Source: Hofstenia miamia
Taxonomy: Eukaryota; Xenacoelomorpha; Acoela; Hofsteniidae
Reading direction: 5' to 3'
Length of the DNA: 64,000 nt
Assembly (NCBI GenBank): GCA_900660155.1
Contig: CABFPE010000530.1
Coordinates: forward strand, 220,793-284,792
Shown here: positions 1 through 11,769 of the stretch, one piece after another
How the letters are laid out: each line of letters opens with the position of its first letter
Position numbering within the stretch: position 1 is the stretch's first letter
Notes under the pieces: generated by a model
Told to the model about the DNA's origin: nothing
What the model saw: the letters and a program-made list of their open reading frames with translations, nothing else
Databases searched by the model: none
Program-made: the position numbers and the translations under genes

Positions 1-1008
1 GGAGAAATCCGCTGGTAGCCAGTATCCACTTAGTTTCACGGGTGAATAATGTACTTGATTTCCAACCATATTTAAGCCAAATTTCAGCAATTTGTGGAAA
101 AAATCCGGACCAGGAGAAAATTAAGTTTTTGTGAATGCATTACTAGTTTTATGTGACATTGAGGGTACATTCTCCTATATGAGGGCACATTTTTCACCAA
201 AACCTAAGTGTGGTCGTGTAGAGGGGCTAAGAAACTACTTAGTTGTTATGGTGTGCGAGTTTCAATTAGGAATAAAGTATTGTCTTGGCTCAGTTCCTTT
301 TTCTTATTCCAACAATTGGAAATTTTTGCGCAACTTTTGAAACAAGTTTTGCGCAATTCCTTACATTTTTTCGCAAGCAAATCCCCACTCGTATTCCCAT
401 AACTAAGTTTGATACAATCAGATAGTTTACAATCTATGGAGGAAACAATTAACATCTACAATTTCTTTTTCTGTAGTTGTGAGGTACACAACATATATTT
501 GTTTATTTTAACATAATTTATACATAAACTTTATCTATTTTCATTTTTTTTAAATTTTTTCGCAGGAGATTGGCATGTTTATTACATTTTGGATTGAAGA
601 TCTTTTGAAAAATGAATGTTTGAAATAGCGGGAGGTCTAGTGTTAATATGTTGTGGGCTGTTCTAAACATGTCCACTGGTAAATCAAAATGACCTGACCT
701 CATCAGCAATCAATTGCACTCATCAATTGATTCTAATAGTAATAAATAAGTTTTGAATGGATTTTTAAATATGATTAGAGTTCTTAATTTTCCACGCTAG
801 ATGGCATGTAAGTTCTTTATTAATTTCCATCAAGATCAAAAGCAATTCTGTTTCAGATATTTTTAAAATTCTTGCTGGCGTTTTGTACATTTTTAAATGT
901 TGCTATTTTTGTTGATGCAAGATTAACTGCTGCGGATGCAGCGATTTTGAAATTTAAGTTTAAAAACTTCTGTGTATTATAATACAGTATTATGTTTATA
1001 TACATATA
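1..1008. other. AT-rich stretch without recognised gene
   Basis: Both strands carry only short open frames (up to about 70 codons) with no convincing splice-site pairs or protein-like composition. I see no repeat structure. It ends at the TA dinucleotide that precedes the Tc1-like element. Confidence 0.5.
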
Positions 1009-1919
1009 CAGTCTCCGCCAAAAGTCTTTGTACATCTTAACTCTTCATAGTATGATATTTATTATAATGTAAAGCAAAAACTAAAGACAAACATAAAACA
1101 CTTCTACAGTTCATAATAAATACTGACAGTGTGAAATATAATCGATCAATATTTTGCATGTTATTCATGAGCTCTGATAACAATTTGGATTCGCTCATGC
1201 ATGGAATACACAATTTGGTGTCAATACTCCACAGTGATGTCCTTGACCTCTACATCCTTCACAATATTTATAAGTTAGGCTCGGGATGTTGGATTTCACT
1301 GTGGCATTTTTTTCTTCAGCATTGTCCACACGTTTTCAATGGGGTTCAGTCCGGAGGTGACCCAGGTCAGTCTCTGATCACATCAAACAGCTGTGCATCA
1401 AACCATTGAAGAACAACTTTAGCAGTATGGCATGGCGCACAATCCTTCTTAAAAATAGATGTATTGCAGATTTCCATCCAAAACGGCGACCTGTCTCGCA
1501 AGAGTTGCAGATAATTAGCAGCCTGTATTGTTTACCTGAGTAGAAGTTGCCAAATGGCACCATGCCGAGCAGTAATACTTCCCCAGAACATTACTTTCGG
1601 CGGATTCTTGACAGTAGGCACCACATACCTGGGGTTGTGCCATTCACCAGGAGTGCGTCGAACATGCTGTGAATAATTAGAATATTACGGGACTGTTGTT
1701 TCATCACTAAACTGCACTTTTCACTATTCTCTACTCCCTTATCTGCCTGAGCCAAAGCAAAGGCCAACCAGTCTCGAATGTTTTTTGCTAATGGCCTAGG
1801 TTTTGTGGCTGGAAGGTGAGATTTTAAGCCACTTTCAAGCTGTAATCAACGTTTTGTAGTCCAAACACCAGGCTGATGAGGGAATCCATCCATAGAATGC
1901 TTTATAGCGGAATGAACAA
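1009..1919 (-). mobile_element. Degenerate Tc1/mariner-family transposon, truncated
   Basis: A Tc1-like DNA transposon read on the minus strand. The low-coordinate end shows TA (1007-1008) followed by a CAGT-starting terminus, as expected for the family. Translated on the minus strand in coding order it gives VQFSDETTV near 1700 (first catalytic Asp region), VRRTPGEWHNPRYVVP near 1610-1660, VMFWGSIT near 1575-1600, KKDCAPCHTAKVVLQWFD near 1400-1450 (second catalytic Asp), and WVTSGLNPIENVWTMLKKK near 1310-1370 (the NPIENVW block with the catalytic Glu). These blocks lie in different frames with stops between them, so the transposase is dead. The N-terminal DNA-binding part and the other inverted repeat are missing: the element stops at the single-N gap at 1920. 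Confidence 0.9.
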
Positions 1920-1920
1920 N
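1920..1920. other. Assembly gap (single N)
   Basis: One undetermined base marks a contig join. To its left is the truncated Tc1-like element; to its right the first copy of the 2.1-kb duplicated block begins at once. The coincidence with a repeat edge makes this join suspect. Confidence 0.8.
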
Positions 1921-3993
1921 GACCCTTTGTATTTTTGAGAATGTAAAGCATCAATTATTCATTCGAATCTTTTTGAATTCATTCATAATGCTTTGAAAGA
2001 ACTTATGAATGATTGGTTTAATTGAATTACTCCAAAATTCTTATTTTTCAATGGAAACAATATAACATACTAACAAGGCTATGCCACATTTTTAACTAAC
2101 CGGCCTCCTAAGGACATTCATGACTGTGTGGTACAACTGCATCTTTAAATGTTTACACATTGGATATCAATATCCAAGAAAACAGTTCTAGCCACCATAC
2201 AAGAGCAAAAATTGATTCATTTTTCAGCTCATTAATTCGGAGACACCCTACCCAGTTGGTTTTCCTGAACACGGATTCAATTTCTACTGTGAGATCTGAT
2301 TTTGACTTAAGTAACGATTAGTTAATAATCCTTGCATAATATTGGTGAATAGAAACAAGATGGTTTTTGATACTCAAATCAAAGAGCTGTGTGTATTTAT
2401 TCTGCGAAGTCCTTTGAAGTGAAATATATAAACCGCAGTATGAATTAAGAAGGTGAATTCACACCTCATTTATGATGTTCGTAAAAAGCGTGCCAGAATA
2501 GTGTTAGATTTAATGTTTGCCTATATAAACATTGCTTACTTTTTTCAAAAAATTCTCACGTTTTCAGTTACAAATTAGTAAACAAATAATTGAAATTAAT
2601 CTTGGTTTATTGACATTTTACTGGTCTCAGCTTGATACTCTTTGCCTCGAGCTTGACTACAGACTGGAAGCATAATATTTAGACTGAAATTTTCTCATAA
2701 CTCCTATAAATTATTTAATTTTATTACGTATTTTTACAGCTGTTGAGAAAATAAAACTTCCTTCTTTATGCTTTCATCTTACTTGTAGTACTCAGTTATT
2801 TATTTTCTTTCTGATTCCTTTAGCTATTCACTCATAAAACACGCCGTTCTTCGAGATTTTCTGTTGGTTATTATTCTTATTCCGCCTATACATTCTTTAA
2901 CATATGTTTCACATTTAAATAATCATGATACCTTTTCAGCTATTTGCCACCAGCTTATTTCTTTCGTTCTGAATGAGACCTCTTGTGGCGAATATTTTTC
3001 CATGTGATTTTAACTGCGCTTATTCACGGCAAGTGACTTTTATTTTAAACACATTTTGGTATGTACATTTCTTCAATCTAGTGTTAGCCTTTCTCTATAA
3101 AATATATTGCTTAATATGGATTGATAATATTCAAGTGTTATATTTTTTCTAACACGCGATGCCTTTAAGTATTTTCTAATTTTTGATTTATTTTAGAAAA
3201 TGTTTTATAGCATATTGTTTTCTCGACTTTATGAGCCTCTGTAAACAATTTAAATTTTACGTTTTTATTTAACCTTAAACAACCTGTTACTCTTTTGAAA
3301 TCGCAAGTCATTTTTCCTACATTTTCAAAGTTTTTTTCCAAACCTATTATGGCATTTTAGAACCTAAGACCTAAGATATGGACACATCTATTGGCAAATA
3401 TGCCCGAACTTAATGTTGAAGACTTGTACTAAAGCCTATTGCTGTGGCTGAAGTACCTGAAATGATTAACCTTTTCTTTGAAAATTTCGAAATTTTTTTA
3501 AAAAATATTTCATTTTTCTCTATACCTAAGGCCACGGTTAGACTAGTGATTTGCTTAAAAGTGATCTATCACATTTTGAGTGAATCGCACGTCTAACCAC
3601 CCGAGATAATTAGCGATGTGACGATCACGAAGAAATCGTGCGTGTTCCGTGTTCAATTTCCTTGTGATCGTCACATGGCTAATTATCTGGGGTGGTTAGA
3701 CGTGCAATTCTTTCAAATGTGCTAGATCACTTTTGAACTAATCACTAGTCTAACCGTGGCCTAACGTTGACGTAATTTATGGTTGGAGCTCATAGGGAAA
3801 CAATGAACTTTATGAGGATAGTCCCTGCACAATTTAAGTTTAAGTAGTGTTTTTCTTCGAAATCTATTTATCGTTGCTAATTATTTCATTCAATTTCCAT
3901 AGTTTGAACTGAGTGTTCTTTGACGTGTTTTATTTGCTTTGTACATAAATAATCTATAAATTTATGACAACTATCGATTTTACAATTGCATTT
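1921..3993 (+). repeat. Large direct repeat, copy 1 (about 2.07 kb)
   Basis: Nearly identical, base for base, to 9657-11769. The visible differences are a few substitutions and two small insertions in copy 2 (near 9858 and near 10085-10130). The copy begins right after the N at 1920 and continues past the homologous region into unique sequence at 3994. It contains no convincing reading frame but carries a 232-bp foldback element. It is either a recent segmental duplication or an assembly duplicate of one locus. Confidence 0.92.
3530..3761. mobile_element. Foldback MITE, PIF/Harbinger-like (copy 1)
   Basis: A 232-bp element whose ends are inverted copies of each other (GGCCACGGTTAGACTAGTG at the left, its complement at the right). 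It is flanked by TAA on both sides (3527-3529, 3762-3764), fitting the 3-bp TWA target duplication of PIF/Harbinger elements. The inverted similarity runs through most of the element, including the GTCTAACCACCC and GTGACGATCAC segments, so a single strand could fold into one long hairpin. It has no coding capacity. Family assignment rests on the duplication and on termini starting GG. Confidence 0.82.
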
Positions 3994-4201
3994 AAAGAAT
4001 GTGCACCATTTCAAATTTTCAGCCATTTAATTAAATTTTACATTGAAAGAGTGTTGTACAATCCATTCCCATTATCAAAATATATTAAGAACTACAAAGG
4101 AAGATTTCATGCAAACGGTATAGCGCTTTGATCAAGCTGTTAATAGGTTGAATAGATTAATATTTACGTAATGTATTTTTAATTTCTAATATAAATGTAT
4201 T

Positions 4202-4227
4202 TATATATATATATATATATATATATA
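4202..4227. repeat. (TA)n microsatellite
   Basis: About 13 uninterrupted TA units in an AT-rich stretch between the end of repeat copy 1 and the first candidate coding exon. Confidence 0.95.
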
Positions 4228-4500
4228 ATAACTGTAAATTATAAAATAATCTAAAAGAAAGTATGCAGGGACCAGGTTTGTATGTTTCTATAATGTACAT
4301 TTCCTTACGGTTTTATTAAAATTGATCATTTATAATTTTTCTCGTAGTTTGTGTTCTGTGAATCGAGCTAATTTGACAAAAAATTGTTGCTAAATATTTA
4401 ATATGAATAGTCAATCTAATTTATTATGTTGAAACAATTTCCTTGAATTTAAAAGCTATTTTCAATTCTTTAATTGAATGCGTTTATTTCAATTGTTTAG

Positions 4501-4569
4501 GCATGGAGACGCTTCCTGATTCGTTCCATGTCAATGCCTCATCTCTGCCTCTTCTTACCACTAGAAAAG
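4501..4569 (+). CDS. Candidate 5' coding exon, leader A exon 1, of the long plus-strand gene
   Basis: A 69-bp exon bounded by an acceptor with a T-rich tract ending in TTTAG (AG at 4499-4500) and a GTATGA donor at 4570. It contains an ATG at 4503 in good context (GCATGG) and reads METLPDSFHVNASSLPLLTT followed by R, K, with one base left over. That base joins the first two bases of the exon at 29074 to make a Gly codon and keeps the frame open. From this ATG through 29074-29236 and 51980-52673 the coding length is 924 nt, exactly 308 codons. A second frame of the exon is also open, so the reading frame rests on phase agreement. The protein is not recognised. The ATG may be the true start, with a 5' untranslated exon further upstream, or the exon may be internal. 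Confidence 0.6.
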
Positions 4570-4664
4570 GTATGATTTCTTTCTAGAATATTCCTGTATC
4601 AATGAATGCGGAAATTTATCTTAGTGGTTTAGTCTATTTTCTAAAAGGCCACTTTAAATATAGT

Positions 4665-4936
4665 CAGAGTCGCGTTCAGGATTTTTAAAACGAGGGGGGG
4701 GGCTGACACCACATTTTACAGAAAAAAAATTGTAAACAAAAAGTTTAAGCTTTTTAAACAAAAGTAAGCTTACACGAAATGCAATCATCTGTGTTTAGCA
4801 GCAAATCGATTGATGACATCTTGAATTAAAGTAAACTGCTTTCAATATTGAGGGAAAGAGAACATTTTTAAGTGTTCGCAGTTGGCCCCAATAGGGGAGG
4901 GGGGCGTCCCCTTGCCCCCCCCTAAACGTGCCACTG
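4665..4936. mobile_element. Non-autonomous hAT-type element (MITE)
   Basis: The left end CAGAGTCGCGTTCAGGATTT and the complement of the right end, CAGTGGCACGTTTAGGGGGG, are imperfect inverted repeats starting with CAG. The flanking octamers AATATAGT (4657-4664) and AACATAGT (4937-4944) match at 7 of 8 positions, the 8-bp duplication typical of hAT elements. Subterminal G/C runs are present on both sides and there is no reading frame. The element lies about 100 bp into the intron after the exon at 4501-4569. Confidence 0.8.
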
Positions 4937-7133
4937 AACATAGTAATGATAAATCATTTTGCCGATGGATTTGCTCTAGAAAATTTTCAATATCAATATT
5001 TATCCATTGAGGGCATACACAAAAGTATGGACTTACCTTGAAATTATATCAGAGTTCAAACATTGCCCCTATATGCAATGCTTTTGCCTATTATTTGCAA
5101 AGGTACTAAAATAGGAGAAATAGTTTTGAAGTAAAATCATTATTGATGACATATTGGCTACTTGACCATTTTTGTTGTCATTTGGAAGTGACAAACAAAG
5201 ATTATCTAATTTTAACATTATATCAATGAATAATAAAATGTTGTATTGATTTGTAATTAGAGACTGACTTCCATATTATATATTTAGTATATTTTCAAAT
5301 GCCAACAAATGTTGGCATTCCAAAATTTTCCACAATACTTTTGATATGATTTCATTACTAAAAATGTGTAAATAACTCATTATAATAATAAATTTAAATT
5401 TTCAAAACATGTTATTGCGCAATTTCCAATATTTGAAAGATATTTTGCTCTAAGAATAATTATCAAAATGTGAAAAAATACATCAGAATTGCAAAACAGT
5501 GCGATTGAAACAATAATTGAGAATTTTTATGTAAATTTTAAATGACCTAAATATAGAAAAAACTAAACAAATTTTGTAGAAAGTGTACATTTTTCTTTTA
5601 AAATTAGAAAATGTTAAACCATTTATTGGTGGAAAAAAATTTTAGGTGACCAAGGCGTCAATCAATTTCTTAATTAGTAAATTTAGCATCATATGAAGTA
5701 TGAAGTGTTCGAAAAACTGAAAAATTTGCATATCTAGTTAATATTTAAAAGCATCATATATTTTTATCACAAAATTGCCGGTAAAGGGCTACATTAGCAA
5801 GTTTGAAATTTTAAAAACCTGAAAAATATCTCATGTGTTCTAATCTTAAAAGTAGCAAGTTGTTTGTAACATTATCAATTTGCGTAAAATAGTTTTTATA
5901 GTACCCTTACACATAATTTCTGGACAATACACATCGAGTATTAGTTGTAATAAGGTTTTTTGCAATCGAAATAATTTTTTTAAAACATTATTAGTGTTAT
6001 AAATATGTAGTTTGACCTTAATTTTAATTTCATTGAAAATTTGGAATTTTTTTGAAAACGAATTGAAATTATTTCAGGTCTTCAGTGTCTAATTAGTGTT
6101 AACTTATTATTTCTATGTTTCTTCCTCCATATTAATTGTTAAATTAACCGCCAATTATTTTGGCTTACCAAACGTATTTCAACTGTAGGTTGTAAAATTT
6201 GGTTTTCGGCTATCTGACTTCGTTGGCTTTAATAAATAATTGCAATTTTTAACTAGAATTTGCGCTAAACACACATTTCGTGTGAATATTTTGAGTTGAC
6301 GTTATTTGTATCACATGAAAGCGCCCAATTTCCTACTTGATACAGAAATTCTGACTTCTTTTCAAAGCTACCTTTGGATCAGTAATTAGATTGCATATTC
6401 AATGCTTATATTCACCTGCTTTTATTTTCTTTCACTGTTCTTTGAAGAAATCCTTCACTTCAGTTTATTTATAGTTTCAATTGACTATAATTTGACTACA
6501 AATTTTTCAAAATCCTATCTACATTTTCCTTTGTAAAAATAGGATTCCTATTGGATGTAAGAGATAAATTGCGTCTTAAATTCACTTAAACTATAAAATT
6601 TTAATTAAACGATAGTTTAAACTAATTTGAATAAACAAACTGCGTTCAAACTATGTCTTATGCAAAAGTAGGTCAATTCAAATCAATTAATCTATCGTCT
6701 GGTTAAGCTTCAACAACAATTTATTTCAGATAATATCCATTGAAATCCTGTTTCTACTATATAAGATTGAAGCCTTTAGGCATTTAGCTGGGGAAGGCAC
6801 CTATTCTGAGCGGAAGTTGAGTACTTTTAGCAAATAGTTCAGTTGGGGCCGGTATTCTATTCGACATTGAAGACCAGCATTGTTGTTCGCTTGATATATC
6901 TACAAAACCCGAACATCTAAAAGATTGGTTTCAATTACTTTAGAAGTATGCACCTATGTTTTGCAACATATGCCTAGATAATAATATCTGATTTATTCAG
7001 ATTTACACAACTTACGATAAGATTTGCCTTTTTTCTCAAATTGCTCTTCACAAAAAATTGATTAAAAGCGATGCGTTAAGTGTCAATATGCTATTTATTG
7101 CTTATTTTCTACATTGTAGATCCCCTCAACCTG

Positions 7134-7232
7134 CCATTTAAATAAACGAAATCGTTTAATTGAAAGCTGCATTTAAAGAAACTGCTGATTTAAGCGACAT
7201 TTAAAACCCTTTAAATCTATTTATTTAAATGG
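7134..7232. repeat. Short inverted repeat (hairpin)
   Basis: The 13-base arm CCATTTAAATAAA at the left is matched exactly by its complement at the right, enclosing about 73 bp. It could be a tiny AT-rich MITE or chance in AT-rich DNA. No clear target duplication is seen. Confidence 0.4.
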
Positions 7233-8012
7233 TAAACACTGGAAACAGTATATATTTACCTACGAGTATGAGACTTCAATAATGTCTACCAGTGTCAAAC
7301 GTGTAAATAGGCTCGATATGGAAGGTATTCATATGCAAAAACTATTAGAATATGCCTATGTAAGCCTTAAAGCCCACTGGAAAATTTGTTTTGGATATAT
7401 AATAAACTAATTTCTTGGATCTGTTAAGTTTTTGAATTTGTGCTCCGTCATCGGATCAAACCCGAGTTTTCTTAGCTAGATAGTTCTATCACCTTTGCAT
7501 TATCTTTAATATTTAATTGAGCCATCTTTATTTGAACGCTTTTTGCTAGATGTATTACTAGAATTTGTAGTATTGTTTACCTGATAACAAACTAAAATTC
7601 AAATGATTTTAGCCAAATATGATAAATATCTTTAGTTTTGCCTTTGCTTTCTTAATTTGTTCACACACGTATAAATCATTTAACAGGTAGATAACCATGC
7701 AAGAAATAAATTTTTGTAAGAAATTTCTGAGATAGTTGAGAAAGAAGGTTAAACATATATGGGGCATACCCACACCTGCCTGGGTGTGTGTGTGTTTTTC
7801 GAATAGTTTTGTAAACCTTTGCGGGTGTCGGTTGTGTAATTAATTTCAAAAGTGCTGGTAAATTAGCGACTGTGATTTTATATTTTCTTCTGCAAAGCTT
7901 GTCATTATTATATTAATTTAAGCGATTAAATTAACCCAGTATTGTTTTTTTGTAAACGTATTCTCATAATTATAAATTACCATATAAACCTTCTTTTTAA
8001 TGTTTCAGCCCG

Positions 8013-8047
8013 CATATATATATATATTTATATATATATATATATAT
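8013..8047. repeat. (TA)n simple repeat, interrupted
   Basis: An alternating A/T tract interrupted by TTTA units. Confidence 0.9.
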
Positions 8048-8176
8048 TTAATTTATTTTTTCGATCGTTATTGCGGAATCAAAAAGATAGATGCGAAAGA
8101 GACATGTAATCAAAATTGATTTGATTATGTTCTATTTATTGTACATATAGTGCCAAAATAATTTTCAATTCTTCTT

Positions 8177-8635
8177 GAGACATCGATGTCTCTGTGTTTT
8201 TTAAGTTTCGCAATTATTCTTTACGCTTAAAAATTCTTCATTTGCGCATGAGGAATGTTAAATGTAGTCTTGCACCCAAACAATTTAAAAGTTTTACCAA
8301 TCCATACATTTCTACACCTAAAATTCTGTACAAACTTCTTCATTTCTGTTTCCATTTTCAAAATACACGGCTGTACAATAACTCTATTAAATTTTCTACA
8401 TAAATCGGTTGACATGAAGAAATTCATTGTATTTGGATGTCCTTCCAAAAGAATCATATCGTCTGTAAGTGATACCTTCAGATATGATCGTTTCATTAGT
8501 ACTTGGTTTGAACTTTGATGCACTCTGCAATTGAATTTACATATGTAATTTTCAAGATGGTAGCACTAAGGTATTCGTTTTGTAACATTATTATGCTCAC
8601 CTTGCTATGGTTAAATACAAGTTGAATAAGAAATG
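8177..8635. repeat. Diverged duplicated unit, copy 1
   Basis: Aligns with 9162-9645 across exon-like and flanking non-coding sequence, with many substitutions and indels. Shared landmarks are the GAGACA segment at the left edge, the coding-like middle, and a TATGG...ATAAGTTGAA-like motif at the right edge. Confidence 0.65.
8227..8524 (-). CDS. Candidate minus-strand exon, unrecognised protein (duplicate copy 1)
   Basis: Read on the minus strand, an acceptor (AATTCAATTGCAG, its AG at 8525-8526) opens a continuous frame of 98 codons ending in TAA at 8227. The translation includes LMKRSYLKVSLTDDMILLEG, then HPNTMNFFMSTDLCRKFNR and VQPCILKMETEMKKFVQNF. Support comes from a diverged copy about 1 kb away (9162-9645) in which LEG-PNTMNF, DLCR-F and ILKME-EMK are still readable and the acceptor context (AATTCAATTGTAG) is kept. 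I do not recognise the family. It may be the last exon of a minus-strand gene, since the frame ends inside the duplicated unit, or a remnant of a repeated gene. No ATG start is implied; the frame enters from a splice site. Confidence 0.42.
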
Positions 8636-9161
8636 TAATTGCAAATTGGGGAACATAGGGCATTAATGATGTATTCATGTTCGCAAATTTGCCTGCACAA
8701 GTAGAAATTCAAAAATAATAATAATAAATATATTAATTGTATTCACAATTGTTCAAAGTTCAGGAATGCTTAAAACTTAAAATAAATTTGAGCACACTAC
8801 AGGCTTGGATCTAGATATAGTATTTAGGGTGGGGCATATCTAAATTGAGAAGGGCAGTAATTTCAAAATTAATGATGAGATGTAAGATTACGGAAAAATA
8901 AAATAATAACAAAAACAAATATAAACAAACAATTGAGCTCATAAATCATAAAAACATATGAAGCCAAGGCAGATAGCTTGTTACCATAGAAAAAGTTTAG
9001 GAACGCTTCACCATTTCGCGTTGTATCCTTGATCTGGTCTTTAAGAATTATTATACATGTAGACAATATTTCACGGTGCATTGATAAAAACGGGATCGCC
9101 AATTTCGATGTATATGCTACTTATTGTGCATATTCTGTCAAATACTCTTATATTCTGATCG

Positions 9162-9645
9162 AGACACCGGTATGCACATGGTTCTTCTGTGTCGCAACTA
9201 ATCATTGCGATTGTTCTTCGATTGTACAGGAAGGAATCTCAAAATTCGTATTGCAACGAAGTAATTTAGTAGTTCTACTAATCCATGCATTTGTACAAAT
9301 ATGATGCCGTGAAAGTTACTTCATTTCTCCTTCCATTTTCAAAATATGCTGCTGCACATTCCCTCTTTTAAATTGTCTACATAAATCGCTTGCCATGACA
9401 AAGTTCATAGTATTTGGGCGTCCTTCCAAAAAATGTCGTCTGTACTATGAGTGATTCTTTCAGATGTGAAGCTTCATTTTTACTTGGTTTGAGCAAATTT
9501 CAAAATAGTGGAGGGTGCTTTGCAAGCTTTGATGAAATCTACAATTGAATTTCTACATATGAACCTCAGTTTTGCAACGGAAAATGATTCAGTTTGTAAA
9601 GCAACTCTGTGTAGTTTTTTATGGCTATCTATAAGTTGAAAAAAA
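9162..9645 (-). pseudogene. Broken second copy of the 8227-8524 exon-like unit
   Basis: On the minus strand this still encodes LEGRPNTMNFVMASDLCRQF and ILKMEGEMK, clearly related to the intact frame at 8227-8524, with the same splice-acceptor context upstream. The frame is broken at several points and the copy carries an extra segment of about 30 bp near its start. The unit ends at a TA-CAGTCTCC motif (9646-9655) resembling the terminus of the Tc1-like element at 1009. Function unknown. Confidence 0.6.
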
Positions 9646-9674
9646 TACAGTCTCCAGACCCTTTGTATTTTTGA
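9646..9674. mobile_element. Possible Tc1-type terminus at the repeat border
   Basis: TA followed by CAGTCTCC and, a few bases on, CTTTGTA. This resembles the first bases of the Tc1-like element at 1009 (CAGTCTCC...CTTTGTA) with a short deletion between the blocks. It sits at the left border of repeat copy 2, 9 bases outside the homology with copy 1. Confidence 0.4.
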
Positions 9675-11769
9675 GAATGTAAAGCATCAATTATTCATTC
9701 GAATCTTTTTGAATTCATTCATAATAGTTTGAAAGAACTTATGAATGATTGGTTTAATTGAATTACTCCAAAATTCTTATTTTTCAATGGAAACAATATA
9801 ACATACTAACAAGGCTATGCCACATTTTTAACTAACCGGCCTCCTAAGGACATTCATGAATATGTACTGTGTGGTACAACTGCATCTTTAAATGTTTACA
9901 CATTGGATATCAATATCCAAGAAAACAGTTCTAGCCACCATACAAGAGCAAACATTAATTCATTTTTCAACTCATTTATTCGGAGACACCCTACCCAGTT
10001 GGTTTTCCTGAACACGGATCCAATTTTTACTGTGAGATCTGATTTTGACTTAAGTAACAATTAGTTAATAATCCTTGCATAATAAGGTGAATAGATTCCG
10101 AATTAGGTATAGGTATAAATTTCGCTAGAAACAAGATGGTTTTTGATACTCAAATCAAAGAGTTGTGTGTATTTATTCTGCGAAGTCCTTTGAAGTGAAA
10201 TATATAATCCGAAGTATGAATTAAGAAGGTGAATTCACACCTCATTTATGATGTTCGTAAAAAGCGTGCCATAATAGTGTTAGATTTAATGTTTGCCTAT
10301 ATAAACATTGCTTACTTTTTTCAAAAAGTTCTCACGTTTTCAGTTACAAATTAGTAAACAAGTAATTGAAATTAATCTTGGTTTATTGACATTTTACTGG
10401 TCTCAGCTTGATACTCTTTGCCTCGAGCTTGACTACAGACTGGAAGCATAATATTTAGACTGAAATTTTCTCATAACTCCTATAAATTATTTAATTTTAT
10501 TACGTATTTTTACAGCTGTTGAGAAAATAAAACTTCCTTCTTTATGCTTTCATCTTACTTGTAGTACTCAGTTATTTATTTTCTTTCTGATTCCTTTAGC
10601 TATTCACTCATAAAACACGCCGTTCTTCGAGATTTTCTGTTGGTTATTATTCTTATTCCGCCTATACATTCTTTAACATATGTTTCACATTTAAATAATC
10701 ATGATACCTTTTCAGCTATTTGCCACCAGCTTATTTCTTTCGTTCTGAATGAGACCTCTTGTGGCGAATATTTTTCCATGTGATTTTAACTGCGCTTATT
10801 CACGGCAAGTGACTTTTATTTTAAACACATTTTGGTATGTACATTTCTTCAATCTAGTGTTAGCCTTTCTCTATAAAATATATTGCTTAATATGGATTGA
10901 TAATATTCAAGTGTTATATTTTTTCTAACACGCGATGCCTTTAAGTATTTTCTTATTTTTGATTTATTTTAGAAAATGTTTTATAGCATATTGTTTTCTC
11001 GACTTTATGAGCCTCTGTAAACAATTTAAATTTTACGTTTTTATTTAACCTTAAACAACCTGTTACTCTTTTGAAATCGCAAGTCATTTTTCCTACATTT
11101 TCAAAGTTTTTTTCCAAACCTATTATGGCATTTTAGAACCTAAGACCTAAGATATGGACACATCTATTGGCAAATATGCCCGAACTTAATGTTGAAGACT
11201 TGTACTAAAGCCTATTGCTGTGGCTGAAGTACCTGAAATGATTAACCTTTTCTTTGAAAATTTCGAAATTTTTTTAAAAAATATTTCATTTTTCTCTATA
11301 CCTAAGGCCACGGTTAGACTAGTGATTTGCTTAAAAGTGATCTATCACATTTTGAGTGAATCGCACGTCTAACCACCCGAGATAATTAGCGATGTGACGA
11401 TCACGAAGAAATCGTGCGTGTTCCGTGTTCAATTTCCTTGTGATCGTCACATGGCTAATTATCTGGGGTGGTTAGACGTGCAATTCTTTCAAATGTGATA
11501 GATCACTTTTGAACCAATCACTAGTCTAACCGTGGCCTAACGTTCATGTAATTTATGGTTGGAGCTCATAGGGAAACAATGAACTTTATGAGGATAGTCC
11601 CTGCACAATTTAAGTTTAAGTAGTGTTTTTCTTCGAAATCTATTTATCGTTGCTAATTATTTCATTCAATTTCCATAGTTTGAACTGAGTGTTCTTTGAC
11701 GTGTTTTATTTGCTTTGTATATAAATAATCTATAAATTTATGACAACTATCGATTTTACAATTGCATTT
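9657..11769 (+). repeat. Large direct repeat, copy 2 (about 2.11 kb)
   Basis: Near-identical to 1921-3993. It has two extra short segments, one near 9858 and one of about 30 bp near 10085-10130. It ends at the 534-base N gap beginning at 11770, so its true right edge is not visible. Confidence 0.92.
11306..11537. mobile_element. Foldback MITE, PIF/Harbinger-like (copy 2)
   Basis: Same 232-bp element as at 3530-3761, again flanked by TAA (11303-11305, 11538-11540). It was carried along inside the 2.1-kb repeat rather than inserted independently, since position and flanks are the same. Only a couple of bases differ within it. Confidence 0.82.

Larger units (their letters stand above)
4945..8176. 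other. Presumptive intron, no gene seen
   Basis: AT-rich sequence lacking paired splice signals with open frames. It holds a 99-bp inverted repeat (7134-7232) and a TA-rich simple repeat (8013-8047). Otherwise I see nothing specific. Confidence 0.5.
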
